Made by a program: the position numbers and the translations under genes
Shown here: piece after piece, positions 12,134-23,676 of the stretch
How positions within the stretch are numbered: position 1 is the first letter of the stretch
Layout of the letters: each line of letters starts with the position of its first letter
NCBI GenBank assembly: GCA_947179485.1
Contig: OX359245.1
Location: forward strand, 74,759,067-74,823,066
Origin: Allacma fusca
Lineage: Eukaryota > Arthropoda > Collembola > Symphypleona > Sminthuridae
Length of the DNA stretch: 64,000 nt
Direction: 5' to 3'
The notes under the pieces: generated by a model
What the model saw: only the letters and a program-made list of their open reading frames with translations
What the model was told of the DNA's origin: nothing
Databases searched by the model: none

Positions 12134-12628
12134 TTAAAAAAACTCTTCATCTTCGTCATCCGTCGTCAGCTCTTCCAACGCCTGTATCTCATTCTCCACT
12201 TTGTTAACGCAGAACAACGGCTGGAAAAGAAAATACTGATAAACATCAGGATCCCCTGGGGTCAAAACCTTGAACGTTGGCTCCGGCTTCCTCCAGATTC
12301 CTTTCCACCACATCTCTCCCGCTTTCAATACAGCTTGAAACCAGTTAGGAATAATATTCCACGGCATTTCTGTGACACATAATAACGGAACATAATTAAA
12401 TTCAAGGTTTACAACAAAACAATACTAGGAAAAACAACTACTCTCTGAAAATAAACCAGATGCGAATTTAAATATGATGTCAGTTGAAATAAAACAAAAT
12501 TACCTGAATGATTCCAAGTAGGAATACGAATATCGGGAAAAACGCCACGAATCCTGACTTCAATCTTCTTCTCCAAGAATAACCAGCAACTCAAGGATTG
12601 GTTTAATTTTTTACACAAGCTTCGGATT
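12134..12628 (-). CDS. Hypothetical two-exon protein, partial at its 5' end
   Basis: Two exons join in phase: 12504-12628 with donor CAG|GTAATT, and 12134-12369 with acceptor CACAG. The joined product is about 119 residues and aromatic-rich. It contains IRGVFPDIRIPTWNHSE, NIIPNWFQAVLKAG, WWKGIWRKPEPTF and VYQYFLFQPL, and ends in an acidic tail (TTDDEDEEFF). The acceptor before the upstream exon (TTTTTTAG) sits directly at the edge of the MITE at 12631, and no start exon was found beyond it, so the 5' end may be cut off. I do not recognise the family. Bulky conserved-looking blocks and clean splice borders argue that it was once real. It could equally be a gene fragment carried by a transposon. 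Confidence 0.4.
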
Positions 12629-12630
12629 CT

Positions 12631-12988
12631 AAAAAATGGAGATGTTGCTCTTTCGCAGTGGAAGTAAGCATTTATCCTTAAGCAGTAATAAGTAATATAT
12701 ATCAATATAATATTATAATAGTATTTAATATAAACAGTAAGTACGCATAAATGCTTACTTTCCACTGCTCCTTCTGACTGGCTGCTTCTAGCGTCAGCAT
12801 GCGAGTGTGCTAGATTTCCTTAGCTCTTCACTCATCAACTTTCTACACAAGTAGGTTCGCACTTACGCTCCATGCATTCTGCTGCTATAGCAGATACTCT
12901 CAACTTTTTGCGAATTTAAAAACTATGACTTGCTTTGCTTTGTCTTTGCTGCGTGGCACGGAAAGAGCAACATCCTCCATTTTATGCG
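12631..12988. mobile_element. MITE with nested inverted repeats
   Basis: The left end ATGGAGATGTTGCTCTTTC pairs with the right end GAAAGAGCAACATCCTCCAT. Inside lies a second inverted repeat, GCAGTGGAAGTAAGCATTTAT against ATAAATGCTTACTTTCCACTGC, at 12655-12768. A target duplication could not be fixed. The element abuts the exon at 12504-12628. Confidence 0.55.
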
Positions 12989-13339
12989 CTCATTTTTCAA
13001 TTTGAATAAGCAAGTTGTGACGCTGTTAAAGCTTGTAAAATAATTAGTTTATTTTAATTTAATGTTTAAACGCTATTAAGAACGCTAAGTCAATATTTGT
13101 TTTTGGAGTCAGCCAATCTTGAGCTGACAAAAGTAAGTAAATAGATAATAATTTTAAAGCTTTGTTTTTACAATAATATTGTGCAAAATTATATTTTATT
13201 AGTTTGTTCGGAAGTAGACCTAATTATGAAAACCTTAGTTATGAAATATTGTGAAGTATGTTTGGTTATTAGGTGGCTTTAATTATTATCTAGTCATAAA
13301 GTTATTATTAATTATTATTAGTGGGGAGGGACTATGAAT

Positions 13340-14645
13340 GTAAACTAGAAACGTAAACTGGAGATTCAGTCCGAGCTGCAATTCGCTACCACCGAAGTGG
13401 ACATAGTCAACGCGAGGTTGCACTGAAGTATGATGTAACAAGATCTGTGCTACAACGTTATTTGAAAAGGGTAATTTTAGCTGTTCCAGAAATACTGTCT
13501 CAGGGAACTCATCCAGTTTTCAGCAAAGAAGAAGAAAAGGAAATAGTTCGGGACATTCATGAATTAGCTCAACGGTAATCAAATCCTTCAAATTGTGACG
13601 AATTACAACTGCAACCACATAGTATTTTCGTTATGCATATTTTGGTACTCGTTAAATTCATTCAGTTAAAGGTTCTATGGAATAACACGAAAAGCATTGG
13701 GTGAGCTGGCATTCCATTTGGCTGAAAGAAATGGAATCAAGAATCCTTTCAAAAATAATACAACTGGCAACAAATGGGTAGCATTTTTTTTGATCCGCCA
13801 TCAAGAGGAGTTATCCTTGAGAACTGGAACTCCGATAAGCCTTGCGCGAATTCAAGGATTCACTAAACGATGTGTGTACAGATTTTTTGACATTTTGTAA
13901 CAAGTTGTACAAGATGGGGGATACACTTCTGAGACAATATTTAATTGCGATGAAACAGGGGTCAGTATTAACGGGGTAAGCTAAATTATTACATGCAGAA
14001 CCATCTGTTTATGAATATTAAAATCTAGGAAGTATTTTTCCACTTATTTGTGAAATTACAGATGTAATATTTTCATATAAAAATCACTGTTTAAATTGTG
14101 TTGTTTATTTTTTGCAGTATTAAATAAATCAACAAGTAATTAATTATAATTATTCACTTCACATAATTCATTAAAATAAATCACTTTTAAATTGAAAATT
14201 AGTAACAAGTTGCACACTAAAGGTTGTTAGTTCCTGCTTGGGCAATAAGAAAACTAATTATGAAAATTAATTAATTATTTCAACTTATTAATTAGTGCTC
14301 CAGAGTAAATTGTTGTTCTGTTCAGTTCAGGCTTTTATGATTTGCATAAATAGTTTAATTAATTAATTACTTTCATATAGTCCTCTTATAATTTGTTAAT
14401 TAAACTACGAAACAAATAATTCTTGTTTCGCAGGATACGAAACTAAGTGATTTAGTTTCAGTTATTTCGGATGTCATTAAATATTTAGTATAAATAATTT
14501 TCTTCCAGACACGTTCCCCGAAACGATTTGCTCGGAAAGGAATCCGCACTGTGCCGGTTATGGTACCAGTAATTCTCATAAGAAATATCACTTTGCAAAA
14601 TAAAGGAAATCTCAGAAAACGGATTTCCGGAATCAAAGCAGAATA
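13340..14645 (+). pseudogene. pogo/Tigger-like transposase remnant
   Basis: The first exon (to about 13575) reads AIRYHRSGHSQREVALKYDV, a psq-type helix-turn-helix. After an intron the second exon (from about 13670 to 13975) reads FYGITRKALGELAFHLAE and then ELSLRTGTPISLARIQGF, a CENP-B-type DNA-binding domain. It reaches NCDETGVS, the first catalytic Asp block of the pogo DDE domain. A third exon from 14509 (RSPKRFARKGIR) is the next piece and ends in TAA near 14645. In-frame stops occur before the psq helix (GAAACGTAA near 13353) and after FFDIL near 13898, and the rest of the DDE domain is absent. The remnant ends beside a decayed IR copy. pogo-like MITEs occur elsewhere in the window, but no shared termini could be shown. 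Confidence 0.7.
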
Positions 14646-14679
14646 AGCAATAACTCTGTGTATAGTAATTTCCCGTAGG

Positions 14680-16090
14680 AAAGGACAACTTAAAATTCCC
14701 CAGCTCCTCCAGTCGACTCTAAGTAGTTTTATATTCGTTTTCTGTGGTAAAAACCGTTTTCAAAAATCCCTTGCAACCAATTGAAACCACAATGCCTGTC
14801 AGTGTCCAAGTCAGCTAACTAATAGCGCGGGATTTCGAGAGCGTCTTGTGCTTTTTCTTGACAGCAAAGCTGGCTCCTTGTTTCACCGAATGTCTACATA
14901 GGAAAAACGTTTGTATTAAATGAAATGTGTTGTTATTTTTTTGTGATATATGAACAAGATAGAGGAAGTCCGAAGTAAGCATGACAGCCAAACTTATTCA
15001 AACGTTTAGTTTAAAAGGCTCAAGATTCCGCATGTTTAGCTTCAACGCTGTCGTATGTAATGAAATTGAAACTCTCCGTTTGGGGTTCGGGGGTCGTATA
15101 ACTCTTAAACTCATGTTAATTAAGGGGCAAGGTTCATAATTATATTTTTCCATTTATCTCTGATGTCCTTACTTAAAAATGTGATTGAGCTATTGCAGCT
15201 TCTGTATCCGTTTATAAAATAGAAACCTGCTTCATGCAACCCCCAAGAATTTTTGCGTCAGTATGGATATCCTGGACTTGGTTTGGGAAGGGTTATGGCT
15301 TCGGAATTATATGGCCAGATCAGTTTGCTTGCGTTGTCCGTGGCGGATTGGAATACAAGTTTCATTTCGGCAAAACATTTTTCCGGCAAGATATTGAACA
15401 GGAACACAGGATTTATTTTACTCCTGTCACAAACGTAGTATCCGTATAAAACCTTTGTTTCATCACTTGCAGATTCCGTTGTCCGTTGCAGATTCAAATA
15501 CGTGTTCAATTTCTTTAAAGCAGTTTTCAGGGAAACATTCAAATGGGAACAAAGACTGCAATTTCATCCTGGAACAAACATAGTATCCGGATAAAACGTT
15601 TGTTGTACTCGAGGATATTTTTTGGCAAAACTAAAAACCGGTGTGAAGCAAAATTGGCTTTGGACGCTTTCTACCACGAAATTTCTTAATTTTTCCATTT
15701 TATAGCTGTCGTGTACAAAAATGGCCAATTTTGTTAACGTCAGTGTATTTTCTTCTGCACTACTAATAAACTTTTCTATTCTATGCTTCTCATCTACGAG
15801 GGTTCTTTTTTCAAACTTTGCTTTTTGGCCGCCACAGGTGATGAATTGAATAAGACAATACAGTTACCTGCCTTTGTATATTCCGAATTTCCACGTTTGG
15901 GGTAGCTCCAACAGTTGTTGTGTAAAAGTTGACTGGTTGTTAAATGATAAATGTTTAAAATGAACGGCATGTTCAAGTTGCTATAATCACTTGGGTCCTC
16001 TACTTGTGCAATAACAACGGTTCAATTTAGAATTTTGAAGGCAAGTGACTTTATTTCAATTTTTAATTTTTTTCAAGCTCAGCGCTACGC
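14680..16090 (-). pseudogene. Ionotropic receptor copy 0, heavily decayed, C-terminus missing
   Basis: The minus strand matches copies A-G in pieces. The N-terminal block (MPFILNIYHL) is at 15794-15976. The middle block (LPEKCFAEMKLVFQSATDN) is at 15258-15542. The M1-to-S2 boundary, with a disrupted YKGFLKTVFT-like stretch, is at 14690-14900. Frames change several times. At about 15360-15620 the receptor segment around YYVC...PENCF...VFESATDN occurs twice in succession in diverged form, so the copy holds an internal duplication or a recombination join between paralogues. Everything after the SRLEEL region of S2 is lost at the boundary with the pogo remnant. Confidence 0.75.
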
Positions 16091-16561
16091 GTTATTATTG
16101 TTACAAACAAAACAAATAAGCAGGCATTGTTAGAGCTCAGTAGAATATTTGGCTCTTATACGGTCCTTTACTTCTTTGAAATGTCCATATTTGTACGTCC
16201 AAGCCTTATTATTTTAGACAACTTCACTTATACTTGATTTGAAATTGAAAACGATCATCGTTATATTTTTTGGATGATATTCTTTGATATTGAATTCTGA
16301 AATAATTAGTTTTGGAAATGTTGTAAAGGGTGAGGAAAAAACGTTGTGAACTTGACTTGACTTTGACACACATAAAGCATAATAGGAACACAAACTTAGA
16401 TATTACATTTCGAGCAAGTACAGACTTTACTATGTATGCACTTTGTATTACGGTCGAAAACAAAAATATGAAATTGCTTCGTAATTACCACTTTCAGTCT
16501 TGAAATATTACAAGCATTATATGCTTAGTAGTTGATAAAGTCAAAACTTGTAGTGAAGTAA
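16091..16561. repeat. IR 5' flank, part of the tandem duplication unit
   Basis: This matches the sequence upstream of copies C (37115-37540) and F (44815-45290): the GATCATCG word, TTGACTTGACTTTGACACAC, and the CTTTCAGTCTTGAAATATT block. The Copia element is inserted at its end. Confidence 0.7.
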
Positions 16562-16890
16562 TATGATGACATGAATGGTTATTACTCATCTTGTGTATTA
16601 AGGACATTGTACCCTTTGAGTCATATGTGTGTACTTTGATAAGTTAAGTTCAACGTCCAAAGTGAACGTATGACTCAGGCATATACAACCCCAAATTAAC
16701 TATCGAGGCCTTTCTCTTCCTCTCTAGCTGAGTACTTAAGGTCTCACTTTTCTTTCTACACAGTAGTATTATCCCTACTCATGAAGCTGTTACTCTGTTC
16801 ATTTTACTTACAATCCTAATAAACCAATCTTCAAGTTATTTAGATACATCTGAATATAAGCCATATTCATTTATTTAACTATTCATCATA
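16562..16890 (+). repeat. 5' LTR of the Copia-family element
   Basis: 329 bp, reading the same as the 3' LTR. An AATAAA-type signal (CTAATAAACC) lies near 16818. Confidence 0.95.
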
Positions 16891-16902
16891 TGGTAGCAGA
16901 GC
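16891..16902 (+). promoter_or_regulatory. Primer-binding site, initiator-Met tRNA type
   Basis: TGGTAGCAGAG directly follows the LTR and is complementary to the 3' end of animal initiator tRNA-Met (CTCTGCTACCA), the usual primer class for Copia elements. Confidence 0.75.
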
Positions 16903-17153
16903 TTAGGTATCAGTCTACGGAAGTTTAACAGTGCTTAAAATCTGCGTTCAGGTTTAGGTGGAAAACTGTTATTGACTGTAATAGGGATCATTTTTACTAG
17001 AAAATTGTTTTTAGTTAACAGTGCTTAAAGCTCTACACTCAGTAATACTTCGGTACTATTGAGACTTGTTGAGAACACTTGAATTCAACTGTCGTTTTTG
17101 GTTTCACCAAATTCGTGAGCAATTTTTAGTAAATAGTTTTGTGAACATTGTAA

Positions 17154-20100
17154 GTGAGTCAAGTCAAAATGGCATTAAAATTGCGAAGTGACGCAATTGA
17201 AAAGTTGGACGGAACCAACTATAACCGCTGGAAGTTCCAGATTACCTTAATGTTGAGAGCGAACAAACTGTGGGATGTAGTTTCGGGAAAAACATCAAGA
17301 CCTGGAAGTGACGCTGATAAGCAGGCGGCATGGGAATTGCTTGATGTAGAAGCTATGTCAATAATTTCGTCGACATTAAGTGCAGTGCAGATGAACCACA
17401 TCTACACCTGTAACACTTCCAAGGAAATGTTCGACAAGCTGAAGTTGGCTAACAGTGACTCATCGTCTCTAAACAAGCAACACAAGCTTACGAAGTTTAT
17501 GACCTACACCATTGAAAAGGACCAATCCCCGGTGCAGGCCATGTTGGAAATCGAAGAGCTGGCAAAAGCTCTGGAAGAAATGGGCTCCAAACAGTCCGAA
17601 GAGATCATAATTACAAAGATTGTGTCATCCCTCCCTCGGCAGTACGCAGCATTTCAGACAGCGTGGGACAGTGTAGCAGAAAATGACCAGACCCTCATCA
17701 GCCTGCAATCCCGTCTGAAGAAGGAAGAGTTTCGTCTCAAAGCTGGCGAAACTGAAGCAACCGAAGAGGAAGTCGCTACAGCGAAGGCATTTCGATTTAC
17801 TGCACAAAAGGATCGAACAGATAATCGCCAGGACAATCCAAGTAAAGGTCAGAAAGATAAGTCAAAAATTAAATGTTTTCATTGCGGGAAGGTAGGGCAT
17901 TTTAAACGAGATTGCCGAGCATTGAAAAGAGAAACGAGTTCCGGAAACGGACAAAATAATGCAAATGGTAGAGATAATAGTCGGAATAATGGCAGAGAAA
18001 ATCCTAGGTATAATGATAGGGATAACCAGCATTATGACAATAGGGCATTTGTTGCGCACATAAGTGTCAAGGATAATAATGCTGATTATGGATCAAAAGC
18101 TATCACATCTCACACTGCATTTACTGGTAGGTCCAATGACTCAACCTCATATGAAATTGGTGAATGGGTGAGCGATTCAGGAGCTTCGTCACATTTTTGT
18201 GGAAACAAGGAATGGTTTAGTTCATTTGAGCCTTATAATGATTCAAATGCTCCAGCAGTTCAACTGGCAGACAATGTATCTGTCAATCCCTTAGGAAAAG
18301 GTGTAGTGAAGGCAGAAGCATATCTAGGAAATGAATGGGCAGAAATCACTATGAGTGATGTTATGTACATTCCCGGATGTGCAAATTTATTCTCAGAGAT
18401 CGTCATGGCTAAGCGAGATTATACGATTATTAGGAAAGGTAATATTACTAGATTTTTGAGAGATGACAAATTGCCAGGGCCTATCGCAGAGCTGAAAGAT
18501 AACGCTTACATAATGAAAATCAGACCTGTCGTAACAAGGATGCATGCAAAACTAGGTAAGTTCCATTCAAACGGAACTTGTGCAAAGTTGTGGCACCAGC
18601 GTCTAACTCACATTAATCATAGGTACATCCAGGCAACAGCTAAGAAAGAAGCCGTGCAGGGATTAGATATTGCGGAGGTTAGTGGAGCTTATGAGTGTGA
18701 GGAATGCATCCTAGGAAAGCAAACTAGGAAGCCTTTTCCAAGAATTAACGTACAGGAGCAATATAAGGCTGCAGAATTGTTGTATGCAGACTTGCAGGGA
18801 AAGTACCCCGTCACATCCCTTGGCGGATCACAATATGTACTGCTCATTAAAGACCATGCAACTACGTTTCGCTATGCATGTTTCCTAAAAACAAAGGATC
18901 AGGCAGGTGCAAGTATGAAGGACTTCATTTTCTTTGTAGAGAATCAGACAGGCAATACAGTGAAGAAAGTCTTTACGGATGGCGGAACTGAGTTCCGTAG
19001 CGGAAACCTTTCGGATTTTTTCCGACGACGAGGAATCGAGCATGATACTACAGCAGCTTATTGTCCCGAATCGAATGGTAAGATAGAGCGAGAAAATAGG
19101 ACCATAAAAGATTGTGCTAGGAGCATACTGCTAGGGTCACGATTACCAGAACGTATGTGGGCTGAAGCAATAGCCTGCACAGTATATGCGCACAATAGGG
19201 TTCTAAATTCGTTAAGTCCAGAAATAACTCCATTTCAAGGAATTTTTGGTGGAAGGCCGTCAATTGCTCATTTGAGAGTTTTCGGGTGTGTAGCTTATGC
19301 ACATGTTCCTAAACAAAAGAGATCCTGCTGGGACGCAAAGGGACGAAAATGCACATTTATAGGATATTCTAGTACAAATAGGAAATATAGATTATATGAT
19401 GAGGCTAGAAACAAAACATTTGAAGCCCGCAATGTGACATTTTTTGAGGAACAACCCCAGGTGGTTATAGTTCCTAGACGAGAGGTAACCATTCCAACTG
19501 AAACAAATGGGGCACAACAGCTTGTGACTCAACCTCTACATGAAAGCTCAAATTCTCAACAAGAGTTCATCATTCCACAACCCATCCCGGATGCTCACGT
19601 GGTAGATGATGACTGGGTCGACGATGACACAGAATAAGACTTCGATACTCCGGAATCATCCCCGCAACCACAACGCTCAAAGACATCCCCTCCCATTGAA
19701 ACGGCTACAACATCACAGCAACAAGTTGTGATTCAAACTTCCGCAGGTGACTTCGTTGCTAATATTCCACTGGGTGAAACCGACATCGTAATCCCCCAAC
19801 AAAAACTCAAAAAGAAAGCTTCGAAGAAATTTGAAGACTTCAAAGCTCAAATACTAGATAGCAAACTCAGACCACGACAAATCAAACCTACATCAAAGTC
19901 CCAGGGTAGTCAGAAGATGATGTCATCTCGTATCATTGAAGAACCAACGTCATACAAACAGGCGTTAAATTCTCCCCAGCGAAATGAATGGGAAGTTGCA
20001 ATGCAAGAGGAAATTGCTAGCCAAGAAGCAAATAAGTCTTGGGAAGTCGTGGATAAACCGGAAGGTGCCAAGCTATTGGACACCAAATGGGTGTACAAAG

Positions 20101-21503
20101 TGAAGAAAAATGTTGATGGCACAGTCAGTAAATATAAGGCTAGCCTGGTAATTCGTGGATATCTGCAGGAGGAGGGAGTGGATTATTTTGAAACTTTTGC
20201 TTCCGTATGTAGATACGAATCAATCCGTCTCCTCCTCTGCATAGCGGCTAGCTCTGGATTCTTCATTGAACAATTTGACGTGAAAACTGCGTTTCTTCAC
20301 GGTTTGCTGAAAGAAGAAAGTTTTGTGAGAATTCCTCACGGATATTTTGTGCATGGCTATAACAAAGTGCTTCGATTATTAAAAAGTATTTATGGCCTGA
20401 AGCAGTCGCCTCGTTGTTGGAACGAGAAACTGAAGGAATTTTTAGCCGGCTTTAACATGCATCCCCTTCAAAATGAACCTAGTGTTTTCATTGGAGAGAT
20501 TGATGGATGCAAGATTTATTTAGCCCTTTATGTTGATGATGGACTAGTAATGAGTCCGAGTAAGAACAGTGTTTACAAACTCATGGATGCTATATCAAAA
20601 TGCTTTGAGATTACAAGAGGCCCACCGACCGGTTATGTGGGACTAGAAATTCATCGAGATTCTATATCTGGAAATATCAAGATCACTCAACAACAATATG
20701 TACTCAATATGCTCACAAAATTCAATATGGAGGATTGTAATCCGTGTAGTGTCCCGTTGCAACCTTATACGGAGCTGGTGCCCCCAAAACTGGCCAATGA
20801 GGAACTTCCGTTTCGACAATTAGTTGGTTCACTCATATTTCTCGCTAAGTGTTCCAGGCCGGATATCTCATTTGTAGTATCCAGGCTAGCCCAGTTTATG
20901 AGCGGTTATGATGAGAGCCACTGGACCGCTGCGAAAAACGTTTTGAGGTACCTTAAGCAGACCTCTGGTTACGGAATCAATTACAAGTCTGGTGGCGATA
21001 TGGAACTCAAGACCTACACTGATTCAGATTATGCTGGATGCAAAATCTCAAGGAAATCAACTTCAGGTATGGTGGTATTTTTGAACAATGCACTCATATC
21101 TTGGACATCCCAAAAACAACCATGCGTCACATTATCTTCAACCGAAGCCGAGTACATTGCCGTATCATCAGGTGCTCGTGAATCCGTATGGCTGCGATCT
21201 CTCATAGAAGAACTCGGATATCCTCAAACCCATGCAACCCGTATTCTCGTGGATAATCAAAGTGCCATCAAACTGGTTAAAAATCCGGAGATGCACTCCA
21301 GAACGAAACATATACAAGTTAGGTATCACTACATCAGAGAGCTTGTTGAAGATGAACAAGTTAGTATTGTGTATGTGCACACATCTGATCAACTTGCCGA
21401 TGGTCTTACCAAACCTCTGCTAAAAGGAAAGTTGGAGCATAACCGATCAAGATTAGGAATTGAAGACAACTCGATGGAAGGCTCGAGAGTTCAGAATAAG
21501 TGA
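17154..21503 (+). pseudogene. Copia gag-pol region, almost whole
   Basis: Parts in order: a Copia gag (LDGTNYNRWKFQ near the start) with a zinc knuckle CFHCGKVGHFKRDC; an aspartic protease with DSGASSHF; an integrase with the HH-CC zinc region (LWHQRLTHINH...CEECILGK) and a DDE core including FTDGGTEF and PESNGKIERENR; a reverse transcriptase with TAFLHG, YGLKQSPRCW and the catalytic YVDDGL; and an RNase H with YTDSDYAG and SSTEAEY. Integrase before reverse transcriptase is diagnostic of Copia rather than Gypsy elements. There is about one interruption over the whole region, so the copy is classed as a fossil, though a young one. Confidence 0.93.
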
Positions 21504-21515
21504 AAGTCTCTGGGT

Positions 21516-23072
21516 ATGGCTCTTTACTTTGCAGCTGTGCTTATGCTTTTCACCCTTTGCGCAGTACCGTCTTCAGCATCATTGGATATGGCCCCGGTGC
21601 TCTGGCGAAAGAGTGAAACTCCAATTACCACTGGCCACCATCAAATTAATCTACAGGTGAACTTCATAAATCCTTGTGATATCCTCATGAACGATACAAT
21701 ACACCACGAACTGGTTGAAGACGCCCACTCCAGATGTCAAAATGCGTATGAAACGAACTTCATGCAAGAACTTCGACAGATGTGTCCTCAAAAGCGGTGG
21801 ACTTCAGTTGCTAACCGAAAGAAGCGATTTGTGGACTTGGTGTTGGCTCTAATTGTTATATCAATCATCGCAAGCGTGGGAATAGGCATAGCGGGTACAG
21901 CAACAGCTGCGACCAACTCGGCCAAGTTAACCTCGGTGGAGGAGCGCGAAAATGAAATTGGAAGACTGATGAATACCATGGAAGCCCAAATCAAAACGAA
22001 CTATGAAAACATTCACAACCTGACAGTCAAGTTTAATGAAGCAATGAAAGACATGTCCTTACTACAAGCTGATTTCGAAGAGCTTAAGGGAAAGACCATA
22101 GGAACAAATTATGCAATTTCTTATATTACCAGCAGGTTCCTGATCGGAAAAACAGTTGTTCTAGATGCTCACAGGCAATGGAAACAGGGAAAGGTCAGTG
22201 CCGCATTCCTAGATTACTTCGACCTGAAGCTTCCTTGTGGAGACTTGTGTCCCGTCCACCTGGCACGAGCACAGAGATGCGGAATTTCTGAGGATGGAAG
22301 AAACCTTTACATGGAGTTTGCCGCACCAGTCATCAGTGAGGACCTGACGCTAGTAGAAGCGGATTCGTTTGATCTCATGTTGAAAACCGAAGATAAGACG
22401 TGTATGGTAAAGTACACCGGACCTCAGAATGCAATCTTATCTGAAGCTAATCACTGTGTCTTTTCAATGAACGTCAAGCAGCCCATTAAAATGGACCTTA
22501 TCCTTGCACCAACACGAGGATGCAGACATAGAAATCATTCAAATGAGACAAATCTCTTCAAAGTAGACCACTGTCAGAAGACGCTAGATCTGGATGAGCA
22601 CAATTTCATCCAAATAAAGCCATATAATGGGCAATACTATATCTATTGTCCGGGCTCTAACCTCACGGTGGAAGGTGTCCTGGAAAAATGTCCCAATGAA
22701 ATACTTATATTGCCCATGCGAACTAATTTTTCTATTAATGAATTAGACTTCACAGGCACCAGAATAAGTATCGCGCATCAAGAAACTCTGGATCCAGTAT
22801 TTACGGTCAAAACCAATTGGCATTTACAACCCAAAGTTAATTGGACCTCCTTGATGAAAGCAGTCAATTCAACCGAAAAATTCGAGGGATTTACCGTTTC
22901 TGATTTCCATTATGCAAACAATTACTGGTCTACAATAGGATGTGTTGTGGTCATCATGACTCTCACGAGCCTTATCATCTGTTTGTACAAGAAGAGAAGT
23001 GACCAACCCTTCAGAGTGTCCGTCATTGCCACACCTGTCTCCTCGGAAACACCAAAAGTAATCTCTTCGTAA
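21516..23072 (+). CDS. Envelope-like glycoprotein gene of the Copia element
   Basis: A 518-codon ORF starts 12 bp after pol ends. The product has a signal-peptide-like N-terminus (ALYFAAVLMLFTLCAVPSS). A dibasic furin-type site (RKKR) near residue 104 is followed at once by a long hydrophobic, Gly/Ala-rich segment like a fusion peptide. Then come a heptad-rich region, a Cys-rich ectodomain with several N-glycosylation sequons, one transmembrane segment near the C-terminus and a short tail. This is the plan of class I fusion proteins such as the F-type envelopes of baculoviruses and errantiviruses; kinship to any one of them is inference. Env genes are well known in Gypsy-type errantiviruses and unusual in animal Copia elements. 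The ORF is open throughout. Expression from a spliced RNA would be expected by analogy. Confidence 0.8.
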   Translation: MALYFAAVLMLFTLCAVPSSASLDMAPVLWRKSETPITTGHHQINLQVNFINPCDILMNDTIHHELVEDAHSRCQNAYETNFMQELRQMCPQKRWTSVANRKKRFVDLVLALIVISIIASVGIGIAGTATAATNSAKLTSVEERENEIGRLMNTMEAQIKTNYENIHNLTVKFNEAMKDMSLLQADFEELKGKTIGTNYAISYITSRFLIGKTVVLDAHRQWKQGKVSAAFLDYFDLKLPCGDLCPVHLARAQRCGISEDGRNLYMEFAAPVISEDLTLVEADSFDLMLKTEDKTCMVKYTGPQNAILSEANHCVFSMNVKQPIKMDLILAPTRGCRHRNHSNETNLFKVDHCQKTLDLDEHNFIQIKPYNGQYYIYCPGSNLTVEGVLEKCPNEILILPMRTNFSINELDFTGTRISIAHQETLDPVFTVKTNWHLQPKVNWTSLMKAVNSTEKFEGFTVSDFHYANNYWSTIGCVVVIMTLTSLIICLYKKRSDQPFRVSVIATPVSSETPKVISS

Positions 23073-23215
23073 TCACCTTGTGCCACGCTTTGGTTGATGT
23101 GGTTACATGATGAAATCACTGTTTGGGTGTACTATAAGTATAGCTTAAGTTATCATTAATTTTGAATATTTAACGCATCAATTCTTAACGATGTTAATTT
23201 AGGTTTGAGGGAAAG

Positions 23216-23544
23216 TATGATGACATGAATGGTTATTACTCATCTTGTGTATTAAGGACATTGTACCCTTTGAGTCATATGTGTGTACTTTGATAAGTTA
23301 AGTTCAACGTCCAAAGTGAACGTATGACTCAGGCATATACAACCCCAAATTAACTATCGAGGCCTTTCTCTTCCTCTCTAGCTGAGTACTTAAGGTCTCA
23401 CTTTTCTTTCTACACAGTAGTATTATCCCTACTCATGAAGCTGTTACTCTGTTCATTTTACTTACAATCCTAATAAACCAATCTTCAAGTTATTTAGATA
23501 CATCTGAATATAAGCCATATTCATTTATTTAACTATTCATCATA
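23216..23544 (+). repeat. 3' LTR of the Copia-family element
   Basis: Identical to the 5' LTR by eye. A polypurine tract, GAGGGAAAG, lies directly before it. Confidence 0.95.
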
Positions 23545-23676
23545 AGTAAGTACTTTGTTATTATAATTTTGAAAATGTGTTTATTTTAGTGAACCCTTTT
23601 TGAGCTTCTTAAGGGAACCGAAATCCCTGCGATTCTGATTATTCATTAAAATTTCCTCGAAGTGCATACTTTACTA

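Larger units (their letters stand above)
16562..23544 (+). mobile_element. Ty1/Copia-family LTR element with envelope-like gene, very young
   Basis: The element is bounded by two 329-bp LTRs that I read as identical and by the 5-bp target duplication AGTAA (16557-16561 and 23545-23549). The LTR tips TATGATGA and TCATCATA are inverted repeats. The internal region holds a primer-binding site, a gag-pol region in Copia order (protease, integrase, reverse transcriptase, RNase H) and then an env-like gene in front of the polypurine tract. LTR identity means a recent insertion. It looks nearly whole, with about one interruption in the coding region. It sits in duplicated IR flank, so it is younger than that duplication. 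Confidence 0.95.
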
